NCBI RefSeq assembly: GCF_935825525.1
Contig: NZ_CAKXZT010000160.1
Location: forward strand, 62,001 to 126,000
Length of the DNA: 64,000 nucleotides
Source: Mesorhizobium escarrei
GTDB taxonomy: Bacteria > Pseudomonadota > Alphaproteobacteria > Rhizobiales > Rhizobiaceae
Direction of reading: 5' to 3'
Shown: positions 52,338 to 60,382 of the stretch, piece after piece
How the letters are laid out: each line of letters starts with the position of its first letter
Numbering within the stretch: the stretch's first letter is position 1
Made by a program: the position numbers and the translations under genes
The notes under the pieces: generated by a model
Told to the model about the DNA's origin: nothing
What the model saw: the letters and a program-made list of their open reading frames with translations, nothing else
Database searches by the model: none

Positions 52338-53075
52338 CTAGCTCGCCTTTACGACAATCGCCTGCCCGGTTGGAAGTTCGATGATGCCTTCCGGGCGGTC
52401 TTCGAAGAATTGGTCAAAGGCCTTTCGGGCGCCAGGACAGAGCGCGGAGCCGTAGTCATCACATATGATCATGCCATGCGCGGCGACCCGGTCGTAGAAG
52501 AAGGCGAGCGCGTCACGCGTCGGCTCGTATAGATCGACGTCAATATGGACCAGGGCGAAACGCCGGTCGGACACGTCGGAAAAAGTATCCGGTATCCATC
52601 CGACATGAAAAGTGGTGTTGCCGAAGCCGGAAGTATTCTCCCTGGCGACGCTCTCGTCGGTGCTGAGATCGCCGGACTTCCATGACGTCCGGCCGTTTCG
52701 CTTGCGGTCTTCCGCGGTTGGTTCTGAGAGGCCTGCGAACGAATCGAAAAGATGGTAGTGCCGTGGCCGCAGATCGCTCATCAGCATGAATATGGTCGAG
52801 CGGCCTTGTCTTACGCCGCATTCGGCCACATCGCCGTCGATGCGCTCGATCGATCGCAAACAGCTTTGCAGGACGAAAGCACGGGGATCTGGAATCCCGC
52901 TTATGTCCTTGACCCGCTGCAGCGCCTTTCGGAAAAATGGCTGATCCTTCCAGACCATGTGACTGGAATAAACATAAAAGCCGTATTTGTCGGCCTTCTT
53001 CTGGGAGACCTTGTACCAGGCCACGCCCCTGCTTTTTTTCGAGATAAGAGCACGCGCCACGTCTCGCAATTTCAT
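52338..53075 (-). CDS. TylF/macrocin O-methyltransferase family protein
   Basis: About 245 residues from the ATG at 53075, which has an excellent GGAGG. The open frame to 53087 adds four residues. The SAM-binding region is GDVAECGVRQGRSTIFMLM near residue 85. YHLFDSFAGLSEPTAED and the metal-binding cluster FALVHIDVDLYEPTRDAL with ICDDYGSALCPGARKAF are typical of TylF/NovP sugar O-methyltransferases. It probably methylates a sugar hydroxyl. Its 3' end is four bases from the convergent GSCFA gene, showing tight packing. Confidence 0.87.
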   Translation of the reverse strand: MKLRDVARALISKKSRGVAWYKVSQKKADKYGFYVYSSHMVWKDQPFFRKALQRVKDISGIPDPRAFVLQSCLRSIERIDGDVAECGVRQGRSTIFMLMSDLRPRHYHLFDSFAGLSEPTAEDRKRNGRTSWKSGDLSTDESVARENTSGFGNTTFHVGWIPDTFSDVSDRRFALVHIDVDLYEPTRDALAFFYDRVAAHGMIICDDYGSALCPGARKAFDQFFEDRPEGIIELPTGQAIVVKAS

Positions 53076-53372
53076 CCTTACCTCCAATATTCGATATGTT
53101 CATAAAACCGGCAGAAGAGAAAGCTCCGCCGGCATCAGGCGCGCAAATGATGTCGAGTTCCCGGCTGATTGACCCTGGCTATCGAGCGCCGTAAGGAGCG
53201 CCTCCCGGTGCTCGTAGTAAGCCTATGCCTGGAATGGAACTCCCATGCAGTGCGACTCAAGATCACGGGTCATGTGCCTGGGCCGGTGCGGAAACAGGCA
53301 CGGAGCCGGGCATCCCTGGCGCTCTTCGGCATGACGCCGGCCAAGCATTGTCGATCCGCTAATTCGCGAGGT

Positions 53373-53999
53373 TCAGTCGACTGCCCCGACCAGTACATCG
53401 GGGTGTTCAATTATCGCGACCCAGCGCCCGGTATGCGTAGACGACTGCCTTTTTATAAATCGATATCCAGTTGCCGACCAAGGCTTCACATCGTCGTTAA
53501 GGTTGTCGAGTACGTAGTCGCCTTTGTCGGTCTTGACGGTCAGCACCGCGTGCCCCTCGCCGTCCGGCTTCCTGACGACGGTGATCAGAAGGTTCGACAG
53601 CGAAATTCCCTGCTGATTGAGCAACTGGCGCTTAAGCAGGACATAATCCTCGCAGTCGCCGAGCGCGCTGTCAGGATAGGACCAGAATTCCATCATGCCG
53701 TGAACGTCCAAATCGCTCGCCGGCCTGATCGATCTGTTCACCAGCCTGGTGACGGAGGCGAGCTTGCCTTCCATGGCCGCGGACATAAGGACTGGAGCGC
53801 TCTTGCCTGATCGTATTGCGCACTCCGCGGCCCGCCGTCTGCAGAATTCGATATAGCCGACAGGGATGGAGGTTGGCTGCCCGGTGGCCATGGCGCCAGG
53901 CACGACGTCGGCCGAAGCCTTCTGCATCGGCGTCGCGGACATCATCAAGCCTATCAGTAGGCCGGCACACAGCCATGCCCGCGGTACCACCAATCCCAT
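53373..53999 (-). CDS. LapG-like periplasmic cysteine protease (BTLCP/DUF920)
   Basis: 208 residues with a cleavable signal peptide (AWLCAGLLIGLMMSATPMQKASA, processed near residue 30). The bacterial transglutaminase-like Cys-protease triad is readable: the Cys in ALGDCEDYVLLKRQLL near 115, the His in DGEGHAVLTV near 150 and the Asp in DYVLDNL near 163. In characterised systems such enzymes cleave large adhesins under control of the c-di-GMP receptor LapD. Here no LapD or adhesin gene is adjacent, and its targets are unknown. Stand-alone copies are common in rhizobia. Confidence 0.87.
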   Translation of the reverse strand: MGLVVPRAWLCAGLLIGLMMSATPMQKASADVVPGAMATGQPTSIPVGYIEFCRRRAAECAIRSGKSAPVLMSAAMEGKLASVTRLVNRSIRPASDLDVHGMMEFWSYPDSALGDCEDYVLLKRQLLNQQGISLSNLLITVVRKPDGEGHAVLTVKTDKGDYVLDNLNDDVKPWSATGYRFIKRQSSTHTGRWVAIIEHPDVLVGAVD

Positions 54000-54521
54000 T
54001 CGCCCCGCCCAAAGGTAACGACCCGAAACAATCTTTAATACCGCGTTACCATCTTTTCATAGGCGCATCAACACAGCCGACACACAATTTAAAGCGACGG
54101 TCGCGAACCATCTGACGGTGGGCGCCGCGCGGTCGCCCAATCAGCAAAATTGTGCGTTCATTCCATCAGGGGAATGTTCCGCTTTTACGCCATCGGTGTT
54201 CTTCGGCAGCGCCGCTTGCCGGACCTGATGACGACCCGACAGGTATTTGGCTGCGCAAACGCGGACCGGCGGCCGAAAAAAATTGTAGCCAAATTTGTCG
54301 AAGTCCAAGAGCTACGGGACCTCGCATGGATTCTCATACATTCGGATACACCTCGATAGCTCTCGGGCAAACCTCTGCGACAGGCGCAGCGTAGTTTCAT
54401 CCGTGAGCAGGAAGCCTCGTCATGGTGACGAGACAGAGAGCCGACGGGATTTCGCAAGCAGGAGTCAATTCCGCGCGAGCCGCCGTTGGCGGGTCTGCTC
54501 ATAATTGAAAGGAAAAGTGCG
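54000..54521. other. intergenic region
   Basis: About 520 bases between the protease gene and the small secreted protein gene. Short overlapping frames on both strands are not convincing. The 54001-54100 part should carry the protease promoter and the last 100 bases the promoter of the small gene, which has AGGAAAAG before its ATG. Confidence 0.4.
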
Positions 54522-54767
54522 ATGAATAAACTTGTAACCGCTATCGCCATCCTCGCCTTGTCGACAGGAGTCTCGCTCGCTGCCAATCAAAACCCGGATC
54601 GCGACCCGACCCGCGGCTTCGCTACTGGCGTCGACAACAGCGGAATGACCTTGGATACCAGTCACACGGCTTCCTTGCCTCTATCCGTGGCAGACTCAAA
54701 AGAAGAAGGACAGCCACAGCCCGGCAAGGTTCTTAGGGGTCGTGCGCCATGGGCGGGCAGCCGTTGA
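54522..54767 (+). CDS. small secreted protein, function unknown
   Basis: 81 residues from the ATG at 54522, with GGAAAAG just upstream. A classic signal peptide (MNKLVTAIAILALSTGVSLA, cut before ANQN) is followed by a 60-residue polar, Pro- and Asp-rich mature part (NPDRDPTRGFATGVDNSG, then ADSKEEGQPQPGKV) without Cys or a recognisable domain. The likely fate is export to the periplasm or beyond. A strong two-part hairpin begins 28 bases after its stop. Confidence 0.65.
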   Translation: MNKLVTAIAILALSTGVSLAANQNPDRDPTRGFATGVDNSGMTLDTSHTASLPLSVADSKEEGQPQPGKVLRGRAPWAGSR

Positions 54768-54794
54768 TACGCTGAACTTTCTTCCCATGCAAAA

Positions 54795-54834
54795 TTGTCC
54801 AATCGCCCCGCATTCAGCGGGGTTGGTTGGACAA
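54795..54834. terminator. extended hairpin after the secreted-protein gene
   Basis: TTGTCCAA (54795-54802) pairs exactly with TTGGACAA (54827-54834), and inside it CCCCGC (54806-54811) pairs with GCGGGG (54817-54822) around a five-base loop. On the + strand no U-tract follows. On the minus strand the hairpin is followed at once by TTTT, so termination of leftward transcription is the better guess. It could also be a structured RNA 3' end protecting the small gene's transcript. Confidence 0.55.
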
Positions 54835-55286
54835 GGGCGCTCAAGGAAAATCGCGCCGTCAGGGTAAATCAACGTCTCAGGCGAGCGTGTCAAGGCGCGA
54901 TGGCGAACAACCATGCGATCACGGCAGGCTCGGGCGACTTCTTCAGCGTCTCGGAAATGACCTTGGCAGCAGGGGAGATCAAAGCTCAGGTCCCGCATCA
55001 ACCTGCCGAGCGCCCCGGATCGTTGCTTCAAGGTCGATTTCGACGCCATAAGCGCTAGCGACGCGCGTATAGAACGTCGACGCCGGCTCACGACCGGCTT
55101 GCCGGACTGCATAGAATTCCAGCGCGCGCTCAACTCCCTTTGCCGTTGATAGAGCTTGATCGCCTTTCTAGAAGAGACGCCAGTTGATGGCGTTCTGATG
55201 GCGGGCGATCCGGGATGCCGTCGTTCAGCCGATCGCCGCAAACCGGTGCCGCGCCGTTTTGGTGGCACCCCGCAATAGCGCAACAT
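54835..55286. other. region without a supported gene
   Basis: A minus-strand frame spanning 54696-55421 is open, but no domain is recognisable. Changing frame near 55055 gives a slightly more protein-like continuation (GKPVVSRRR then STFYTRVASAYGVEIDLEA), so it may be a decayed gene. I cannot name it. No plus-strand gene is seen here. Confidence 0.35.
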
Positions 55287-55294
55287 GTATAGAC
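55287..55294. promoter_or_regulatory. GntR/HutC-type operator candidate upstream of the SDR
   Basis: GTATAGAC inside ATGTATAGACAA fits the HutC-subfamily consensus GT(A/C)TA(G/T)AC. It lies about 70 bases before the SDR start at 55364. The HutC-type regulator encoded at 62726-63460 is the obvious candidate to bind it. A second match is at 56191-56198. Confidence 0.55.
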
Positions 55295-55363
55295 AACCGG
55301 CCGCAACTGGTGTTCGTTTCCAATCCGACCGCATGGTTTTTTTCGGGAATGCAGGAAACCGCC

Positions 55364-56137
55364 ATGGACGCCGCTCCCTTGTTCGACCTGACGGGAAAAA
55401 AGGCGCTGGTAACGGGCGCAAGCCGCGGCATCGGCCAGGCCATGGCGGAGGCGCTTTCGGCGGCCGGTGCCGATGTGGCGGTGACCGCCCGCGACGAAAA
55501 TTCCCTTCGTGAGACGGCGGACCGAATTAGCGCACAGGGGCGAAGGTCGCTTTGCCGGTCTCTGGACGTGCTCGACACCGATCGCATCCGCGTGGTGGTC
55601 GACGATGTCGCGGATGCCTTTGGTCGGCTCGACATTCTGGTCAACAACGCCGGCTACGAAAAAGTCCAGCCCTCGCTCGAGGTGGACGAGGCGGTATGGG
55701 ACAGCATCGTGTCGACCAATCTGAAGGGCGCCTTCTTCTGCGCGCAGGCTGCGGCGCGGCGGATGGCTGCCGACAAGGGTGGCGGCGCGATCATCAATCT
55801 TTGCTCGCTGACCTCCTATGTCGGCATCCCGACCGCGGTACCTTACGGCTCGTCCAAGTCCGGGCTTCTGGGCATGACCCGCGCGCTGGCCGCGGAATGG
55901 GCATCGCTCGGCATCCGCGTCAACGCCATCGCTCCGGGTTACTTCCATACGGCGATGACGGACGCCTTTTATCAGGATCCCGATTGGCAGACGGCGATGC
56001 TGGCCAAGATCCCGCAGCGGCGCTTCGGCACGATGCAGGATCTGGCCGGAGCTGTTGTGTTTTTGGCGAGCGGGGCATCCGCCTATGTCACCGGGCATTG
56101 CCTCCCGGTCGACGGCGGCTATCTCGCATCCATCTGA
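55364..56137 (+). CDS. short-chain dehydrogenase/reductase
   Basis: 257 residues from the ATG at 55364, with AGGAAA five bases upstream. The frame is open to 55259. This is a classical SDR: ALVTGASRGIGQAMAEAL (cofactor loop), LVNNAGYEKVQ, the catalytic Ser in IINLCSLTSYVG and the YGSSKSG pair near residue 160, with the usual C-terminal GHCLPVDGGYL. The residue after the second strand suggests an Arg/Asp-type cofactor preference that I cannot settle. It is the first gene of a probable catabolic operon and could oxidise a polyol carbon that the zinc dehydrogenase and HisD-like enzyme also act on. Confidence 0.88.
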   Translation: MDAAPLFDLTGKKALVTGASRGIGQAMAEALSAAGADVAVTARDENSLRETADRISAQGRRSLCRSLDVLDTDRIRVVVDDVADAFGRLDILVNNAGYEKVQPSLEVDEAVWDSIVSTNLKGAFFCAQAAARRMAADKGGGAIINLCSLTSYVGIPTAVPYGSSKSGLLGMTRALAAEWASLGIRVNAIAPGYFHTAMTDAFYQDPDWQTAMLAKIPQRRFGTMQDLAGAVVFLASGASAYVTGHCLPVDGGYLASI

Positions 56138-56190
56138 GCGACTGAGATGCGGCGCAACGAGGACTGAGTAGACCGAGCTTGTATATGGTT

Positions 56191-56198
56191 GTATATAC
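56191..56198. promoter_or_regulatory. GntR/HutC-type operator candidate upstream of the ABC operon
   Basis: GTATATAC, a perfect 8-base palindrome within GGTTGTATATACCACC, matches GT(A/C)TA(G/T)AC. A partial copy, TTGTATAT, lies just before it at 56179-56186. The site is 55 bases before the ATPase start at 56253, where a repressor would block the promoter. Confidence 0.6.
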
Positions 56199-56252
56199 CA
56201 CCTGACACGCTGGACGTTCTTGCATGCGACCGGCGACAAAAGGGGAACCACA

Positions 56253-57398
56253 ATGCAGGAGCCTTTCCGGGCCGCAGCTTCGCACGTAGCGGAAGGCGAC
56301 GGGGAAATCGCCGTCACGGTCCGCAACGTCGGGATGGACTTCGATGGGGTTCAAGCCGTCAAGAATGCGTCCTTCGACCTGCCGAAGGGCCGGTTTCTCA
56401 CCATTCTCGGGCCGTCTGGATCCGGCAAGACAACCCTCCTGCGCATGATCGCCGGGTTCCAGACCCCGAGCAGCGGCGAGATCTTCATCAACGGTGAAGC
56501 GGTGAGTGCGGTGCCACCGCACAAGCGGTCGATCGGCATGGTCTTTCAGAGGCTTGCCTTGTTTCCTCATATGACGGCGGCCGAGAATGTCGCCTTCCCG
56601 CTGAAGATGCGTCGGCGCGACGCACGCACCATTCCCGACCGAGTCGAGCGATATCTCGCACTGGTGCGGCTGGGGGGCTATGGCGGCAGGCGCATTCACG
56701 AACTGTCCGGCGGGCAGCAGCAGCGCGTCGCGATCGCGCGGGCGCTGGTGTTTGAGCCCGACCTGCTGCTTCTCGACGAGCCGCTGGCTGCGCTCGACCG
56801 CAAGCTGCGCGAGGAAATGCAGCTCGAATTCCGCCGCATCCAGCGTGAGCTCGGCGTCACCACGATCAATGTCACCCACGACCAGCGCGAGGCGCTGGTG
56901 GTTTCCGACGATATCGTCGTCATGGATCAGGGCGAGATCCAGCAGAAGGCACGGCCGATCCACACCTACCGCCAGCCCCGCAACGCCTTCGTCGCCAATT
57001 TCATTGGCGTCACCAACTTCATTGCCGGCACGGTACGGGACGTATCGGAAGCGGGCGACGTCTCCATCGTTCGGGGTGATCTGATGCTTGCCGGAAAGGT
57101 CGGCGATCCGGTCAATCCGCCGGCCGAGGGCGACAAGGCATCGGGAGCAATCCGCGCCGAGCAGATCCGTCTCGCCGGCGATGCTGCGCAGCTGTCGACG
57201 CTCGATTGCGTGCTGACCGGGACCGTCACCGACACGATCTTCGAAGGCGAGCGCATGGTCTACGAGGTCGCCTGCGCCGCGATTGGCGACGAGGTCATTC
57301 GCGTTTTCGACCATGATCCCGCCGCGCACACGCAGTTCGACATAGGACAAAGCGTGTTCCTGGGGTGGAACGCCAGGGATATGCTAGTTTTTCGATAA
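56253..57398 (+). CDS. ABC transporter ATPase, polyamine-type (PotA-like)
   Basis: About 381 residues from the ATG at 56253, with AGGGGA upstream. The frame to 56220 is a poor start. Walker A is FLTILGPSGSGKTTLLRMIA near residue 45, signature HELSGGQQQRVAIARAL near 150, and Walker B DLLLLDEPLAALDRKL. The last 110 residues form a TOBE-type regulatory domain (GVTNFIAGTVRDVSEAGDVS and AIRAEQIRLAG). This is the CUT2/POT form that serves import of polyamines, sugars or small organic anions. It is followed by the binding protein with a 35-base spacer and by two permeases. Confidence 0.92.
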   Translation: MQEPFRAAASHVAEGDGEIAVTVRNVGMDFDGVQAVKNASFDLPKGRFLTILGPSGSGKTTLLRMIAGFQTPSSGEIFINGEAVSAVPPHKRSIGMVFQRLALFPHMTAAENVAFPLKMRRRDARTIPDRVERYLALVRLGGYGGRRIHELSGGQQQRVAIARALVFEPDLLLLDEPLAALDRKLREEMQLEFRRIQRELGVTTINVTHDQREALVVSDDIVVMDQGEIQQKARPIHTYRQPRNAFVANFIGVTNFIAGTVRDVSEAGDVSIVRGDLMLAGKVGDPVNPPAEGDKASGAIRAEQIRLAGDAAQLSTLDCVLTGTVTDTIFEGERMVYEVACAAIGDEVIRVFDHDPAAHTQFDIGQSVFLGWNARDMLVFR

Positions 57399-57433
57399 AA
57401 CCGGAAACCGGTCAAACCCAGAGGAGAATGCAG

Positions 57434-58540
57434 ATGAAGCGCTTCAAGCCGACATTATCCCATCTTTCCCGCAGAACCTTCCTTCAGGCCACAGCTGCGC
57501 TCGGCGGCGCCTCGGCGCTCGGCCTGCGCGACGCCTATGCGCAGGAGCCGGAAAAGCCGGCGGAGATCATCGTGCGCGCCTGGGGCGGCAGCTGGGTGGA
57601 CAGCCTGAAGGCCGGCGTGTCCGACAGCTTCACCAAGATGACGGGGATTGCTGTCCGTCACGACCTGACCGAAGACAACGAGATTCAGCCCAAGGTCTGG
57701 GCGGCCGTGGCGCAGAAACGGGTCCCGCCGATCCATATCAACTGGGACACCACCACCAATGCCACGAAATCGGCACTGCGCGGTGTGACGGAAGACCTCT
57801 CCGACCTGCCGAACCTCGCCAATGTGACGGACCTTGCCAAGCCGGCCGGCCTGGAAGGCTTCCCGATCGTCAATACCTACGGTTATGTCTATGTACTTGC
57901 CTATCGGCCTGCGGCATTCCCGGATGGACCGCCCAAGTCCTGGAAAGATCTGCTCGACCCGAAGTTCAAGGGTCGGCTTGCCTTCTACAATGACGGCATC
58001 GGCTTCCATTTCCCCGCCCAGGTCGCCGGTGGCGGCAAGCTGGAGGACATACCGGGCAACATGCAGCCGGCTTGGGATTTCATCACCAAGATGAAGGCGC
58101 AGCAGCCGCTGCTCGGCGAAGATCCCGACTTCACCACCTGGTTCCAGAACGGCGAGATCGACGCCGCCTGCACCATCTCGACCAACGCCCGCGAGGCCCG
58201 CAAGAACGGCGTCAAAATCGATTGGGTGGTGCCGGAAGAGGGTGCAAAATTCGACACCGACGGTTTGTGGATCCCCAAGGGCCTGCCGGAAAACGAACTC
58301 TACTGGGCCAAGCAGTACATCAATCACGCCCTGACCAAGGAAGCCCAGCAGGTCTGGCTGGATGGGCTTGGCTTGCCGGGCGTGGTGCCGGGCCTCACGC
58401 CGCCGAAGGATTTGGTGGGCGATCCGTCCTATCCGACCACCGAAGCGGATTTCCAGCGCCTTATCCGCATCTCGTCGAAGATCCAGGTCGAGAATGAGAG
58501 CGAGTGGTTTTCCAAGTTCAAGGCGATCATGCAGGGCTGA
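57434..58540 (+). CDS. ABC transporter periplasmic binding protein (Tat-exported)
   Basis: 368 residues from the ATG at 57434, seven bases from GAGGAG. The N-terminus carries a twin-arginine signal (SRRTFLQATAALGGASALG, cleaved near AYAQE). The mature part (IIVRAWGGSWVDSLKAGVSD, then FPIVNTYGYVYVLAYRPAAF and GEIDAACTISTNAREARKNG) is the spermidine/putrescine-type fold, family 1 of extracellular binding proteins. Tat export hints at folding or a cofactor before export. The ligand cannot be read. Neighbouring oxidoreductases suggest an alcohol or sulfonate rather than a polyamine. Confidence 0.9.
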   Translation: MKRFKPTLSHLSRRTFLQATAALGGASALGLRDAYAQEPEKPAEIIVRAWGGSWVDSLKAGVSDSFTKMTGIAVRHDLTEDNEIQPKVWAAVAQKRVPPIHINWDTTTNATKSALRGVTEDLSDLPNLANVTDLAKPAGLEGFPIVNTYGYVYVLAYRPAAFPDGPPKSWKDLLDPKFKGRLAFYNDGIGFHFPAQVAGGGKLEDIPGNMQPAWDFITKMKAQQPLLGEDPDFTTWFQNGEIDAACTISTNAREARKNGVKIDWVVPEEGAKFDTDGLWIPKGLPENELYWAKQYINHALTKEAQQVWLDGLGLPGVVPGLTPPKDLVGDPSYPTTEADFQRLIRISSKIQVENESEWFSKFKAIMQG

Positions 58541-58549
58541 CGCCGGTCG

Positions 58550-58575
58550 GCCGGTGCTGCGCTGGCGGCACCGGC
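58550..58575 (+). promoter_or_regulatory. stem-loop between binding-protein and permease genes
   Basis: GCCGGTGC at 58550-58557 is the exact reverse complement of GCACCGGC at 58568-58575, an 8-bp GC stem with a ten-base loop, ten bases after the binding-protein stop. In ABC operons such loops protect the 3' end of the binding-protein message and lower downstream expression, giving more binding protein than permease. No U-tract follows, so full termination is unlikely. Confidence 0.6.
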
Positions 58576-58584
58576 TCCTTCACG

Positions 58585-59550
58585 ATGTCGGTTACGGATT
58601 TTTTCATGCGGGCAGCCAGGACAGCCTATCCCCTCAAATGGCGCATCATGGATGCGCTGGAAGGCGTTGCCGCCGCTATCTGGCCGGCGCGGTTCGGGCG
58701 CGCTACGCCCTACCTGATGCTGCTTCCGGCGGTGCTGCTTGTCGGGCTGCTCGTGCTTGGTCTCATCCAGATCGCGGATGCCAGCCTGCGCACGCTCGAC
58801 ACCACCACCTTCCAGTTCTCCGACGACTATTCCATCGCCAATTTCCGCCGCGCGCTGACCGAGCCGCTGTTCCTGGTTGTCGCGCAGCGCAGCCTCGTTG
58901 CCGCCCTGATCGTCACCGCGGTGACGCTCGTCTTCGCCTTTCCCTACGCCTATCTGATGGTGCGCACGCGTTCGCCAGGATTGCGCAAATTCCTGCTGAT
59001 CGCGCTGTTCCTGCCCTTCTTCATCGGCCAGGTGGTGCGTGCCTATGGGTGGCTGATCATCCTCGGCAACCAGGGCATGGTGAACGAGGCGCTCGGCCTT
59101 GTCGGGGTCGCCCCGATGCGGCTCATCTATAACTATCCCGCCGTGCTGTTCGGCCTCGTCCAGTACATGCTGCCCTTTGCCGTACTGATGCTCGCGCCGG
59201 CACTCACCGCCATTCCCGAAGAGCTGGAGGCAGCCGCTGGATCGCTCGGCGCGAACTGGGTTCGCACGTTCATCCACGTCGTGTTGCCACTCGCTCGTCC
59301 AGGCTTCATCGGCGCCGGCGTGGTGGTGCTGACGCTTTCGCTCACCGATTTCGCAGTCCCCGCGATCCTTGGCGGCGGCTCGCAGGATTTCATCGCCAAC
59401 GCCATCTACGATCAGTTCTTCCGCACCTCCGACCAGGGTCTCGGCGCGATGCTGGCGCTTATGCTGGTCGCGCTCGGGTCAATCCTTGTCGGCTTGGTGT
59501 TCGCGCTGTTTGGAGCGGGAACGCTCGCCATGGGGAGGTCCCGGGTGTGA
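58585..59550 (+). CDS. ABC transporter permease, PotB-like
   Basis: About 321 residues from the ATG at 58585. The frame is open to 58504 but would overlap the binding-protein gene. Six predicted membrane helices and the cytoplasmic EAA loop (EELEAAAGSLGANWVRTFIHVVLPLARPG) are typical of polyamine-type permeases. ATPYLMLLPAVLLVGLLVLG is the first helix. It pairs with the next permease as a heterodimer. The stop overlaps the GTG of the following gene (GTGA). Confidence 0.88.
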   Translation: MSVTDFFMRAARTAYPLKWRIMDALEGVAAAIWPARFGRATPYLMLLPAVLLVGLLVLGLIQIADASLRTLDTTTFQFSDDYSIANFRRALTEPLFLVVAQRSLVAALIVTAVTLVFAFPYAYLMVRTRSPGLRKFLLIALFLPFFIGQVVRAYGWLIILGNQGMVNEALGLVGVAPMRLIYNYPAVLFGLVQYMLPFAVLMLAPALTAIPEELEAAAGSLGANWVRTFIHVVLPLARPGFIGAGVVVLTLSLTDFAVPAILGGGSQDFIANAIYDQFFRTSDQGLGAMLALMLVALGSILVGLVFALFGAGTLAMGRSRV

Positions 59551-60347
59551 GCGGCTCGCGCAGCAAATCGATTGTCCTGTGGACCCTGGTGACGATCGCC
59601 CTGGTGACCCTTTCGGCGCCGACGATCGTGGTGCTCGGCGCTTCCTTTACCGGCGGCAACATCATCACATTTCCGCCGGATGGGCTGTCGCTGCGGTGGT
59701 ACGCGCGTATTTCGCAGGCCTCCGACCTGCGCAATGCTTTCCTACGCACGCTCCAGGTCGCGACGGTCTGTACGATCGTTGCCATTCCAGTGGGCACGCT
59801 GGCCGGTATCGCGCTGGCGAAATATGCGGTGCGTTTTGAGAAGACGATCCAGATCTATCTGCTGCTGCCCTTCACCATCCCGCTGATCGGATCGGGCATC
59901 GGCCTCATGCTGATCTTCGGCAACGCCGGCATTCTCGGCCAGCTCTGGCCGGTCGGCATCGCCTGCTGCGTCATCAACCTGCCCTTCATGATCTGGGCGG
60001 TGACGGCGAGTGCCACCGGGCTTGACCCGGACCTTGAACTGGCCGCCGCCAATTGCGGCGCGCCGCCGCTCCAGGTGTTCTTCTCCGTCACCTTGCCGGC
60101 GGTCATGCCGGGGGTGATCACCGGCTCGCTGCTGATGTTCATTCTTGCGCTCAACGAATTCCTGGTCAGCCTGCTGCTCGTCGATGCCCGTATCGTGACG
60201 CTGCCGGTGCTGATCTACAACTCCATCCGCTCGATCATCACGCCGGATCTCGCCGCGATCTCCGTGGTCTTCATCGCCTGCTCTGGCGTCGCCGTTTTCC
60301 TGCTCGACAGGCTGGTCGGGCTCGACATCTTCCTGAAATCGAAATGA
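59547..60347 (+). CDS. ABC transporter permease, PotC-like
   Basis: 266 residues from a GTG overlapping the upstream stop (GTGA), so translation is coupled. Six membrane helices. The EAA loop is near residue 160 (DLELAAANCGAPPLQVFFSVTLPAVMPG). The pattern is the second permease of POT-type importers. With the ATPase and binding protein the importer is complete. It is followed after 35 bases by the HisD-like gene. Confidence 0.9.
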   Translation: MSGSRSKSIVLWTLVTIALVTLSAPTIVVLGASFTGGNIITFPPDGLSLRWYARISQASDLRNAFLRTLQVATVCTIVAIPVGTLAGIALAKYAVRFEKTIQIYLLLPFTIPLIGSGIGLMLIFGNAGILGQLWPVGIACCVINLPFMIWAVTASATGLDPDLELAAANCGAPPLQVFFSVTLPAVMPGVITGSLLMFILALNEFLVSLLLVDARIVTLPVLIYNSIRSIITPDLAAISVVFIACSGVAVFLLDRLVGLDIFLKSK

Positions 60348-60382
60348 GGAAAGCCGGCTCGTCGGGCCGCAAAGGAAATCCT

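Noticed and set aside
54696..55421. 241-codon minus-strand frame
   Set aside because: It overlaps the secreted-protein gene and SDR start, has no recognisable domain and runs through a strong hairpin. It may be a decayed gene, but I cannot support it.
56253..60347. naming the importer a spermidine/putrescine transporter
   Set aside because: The fold fits, but adjacent dehydrogenases do not suit polyamine catabolism. I keep only the transporter class.
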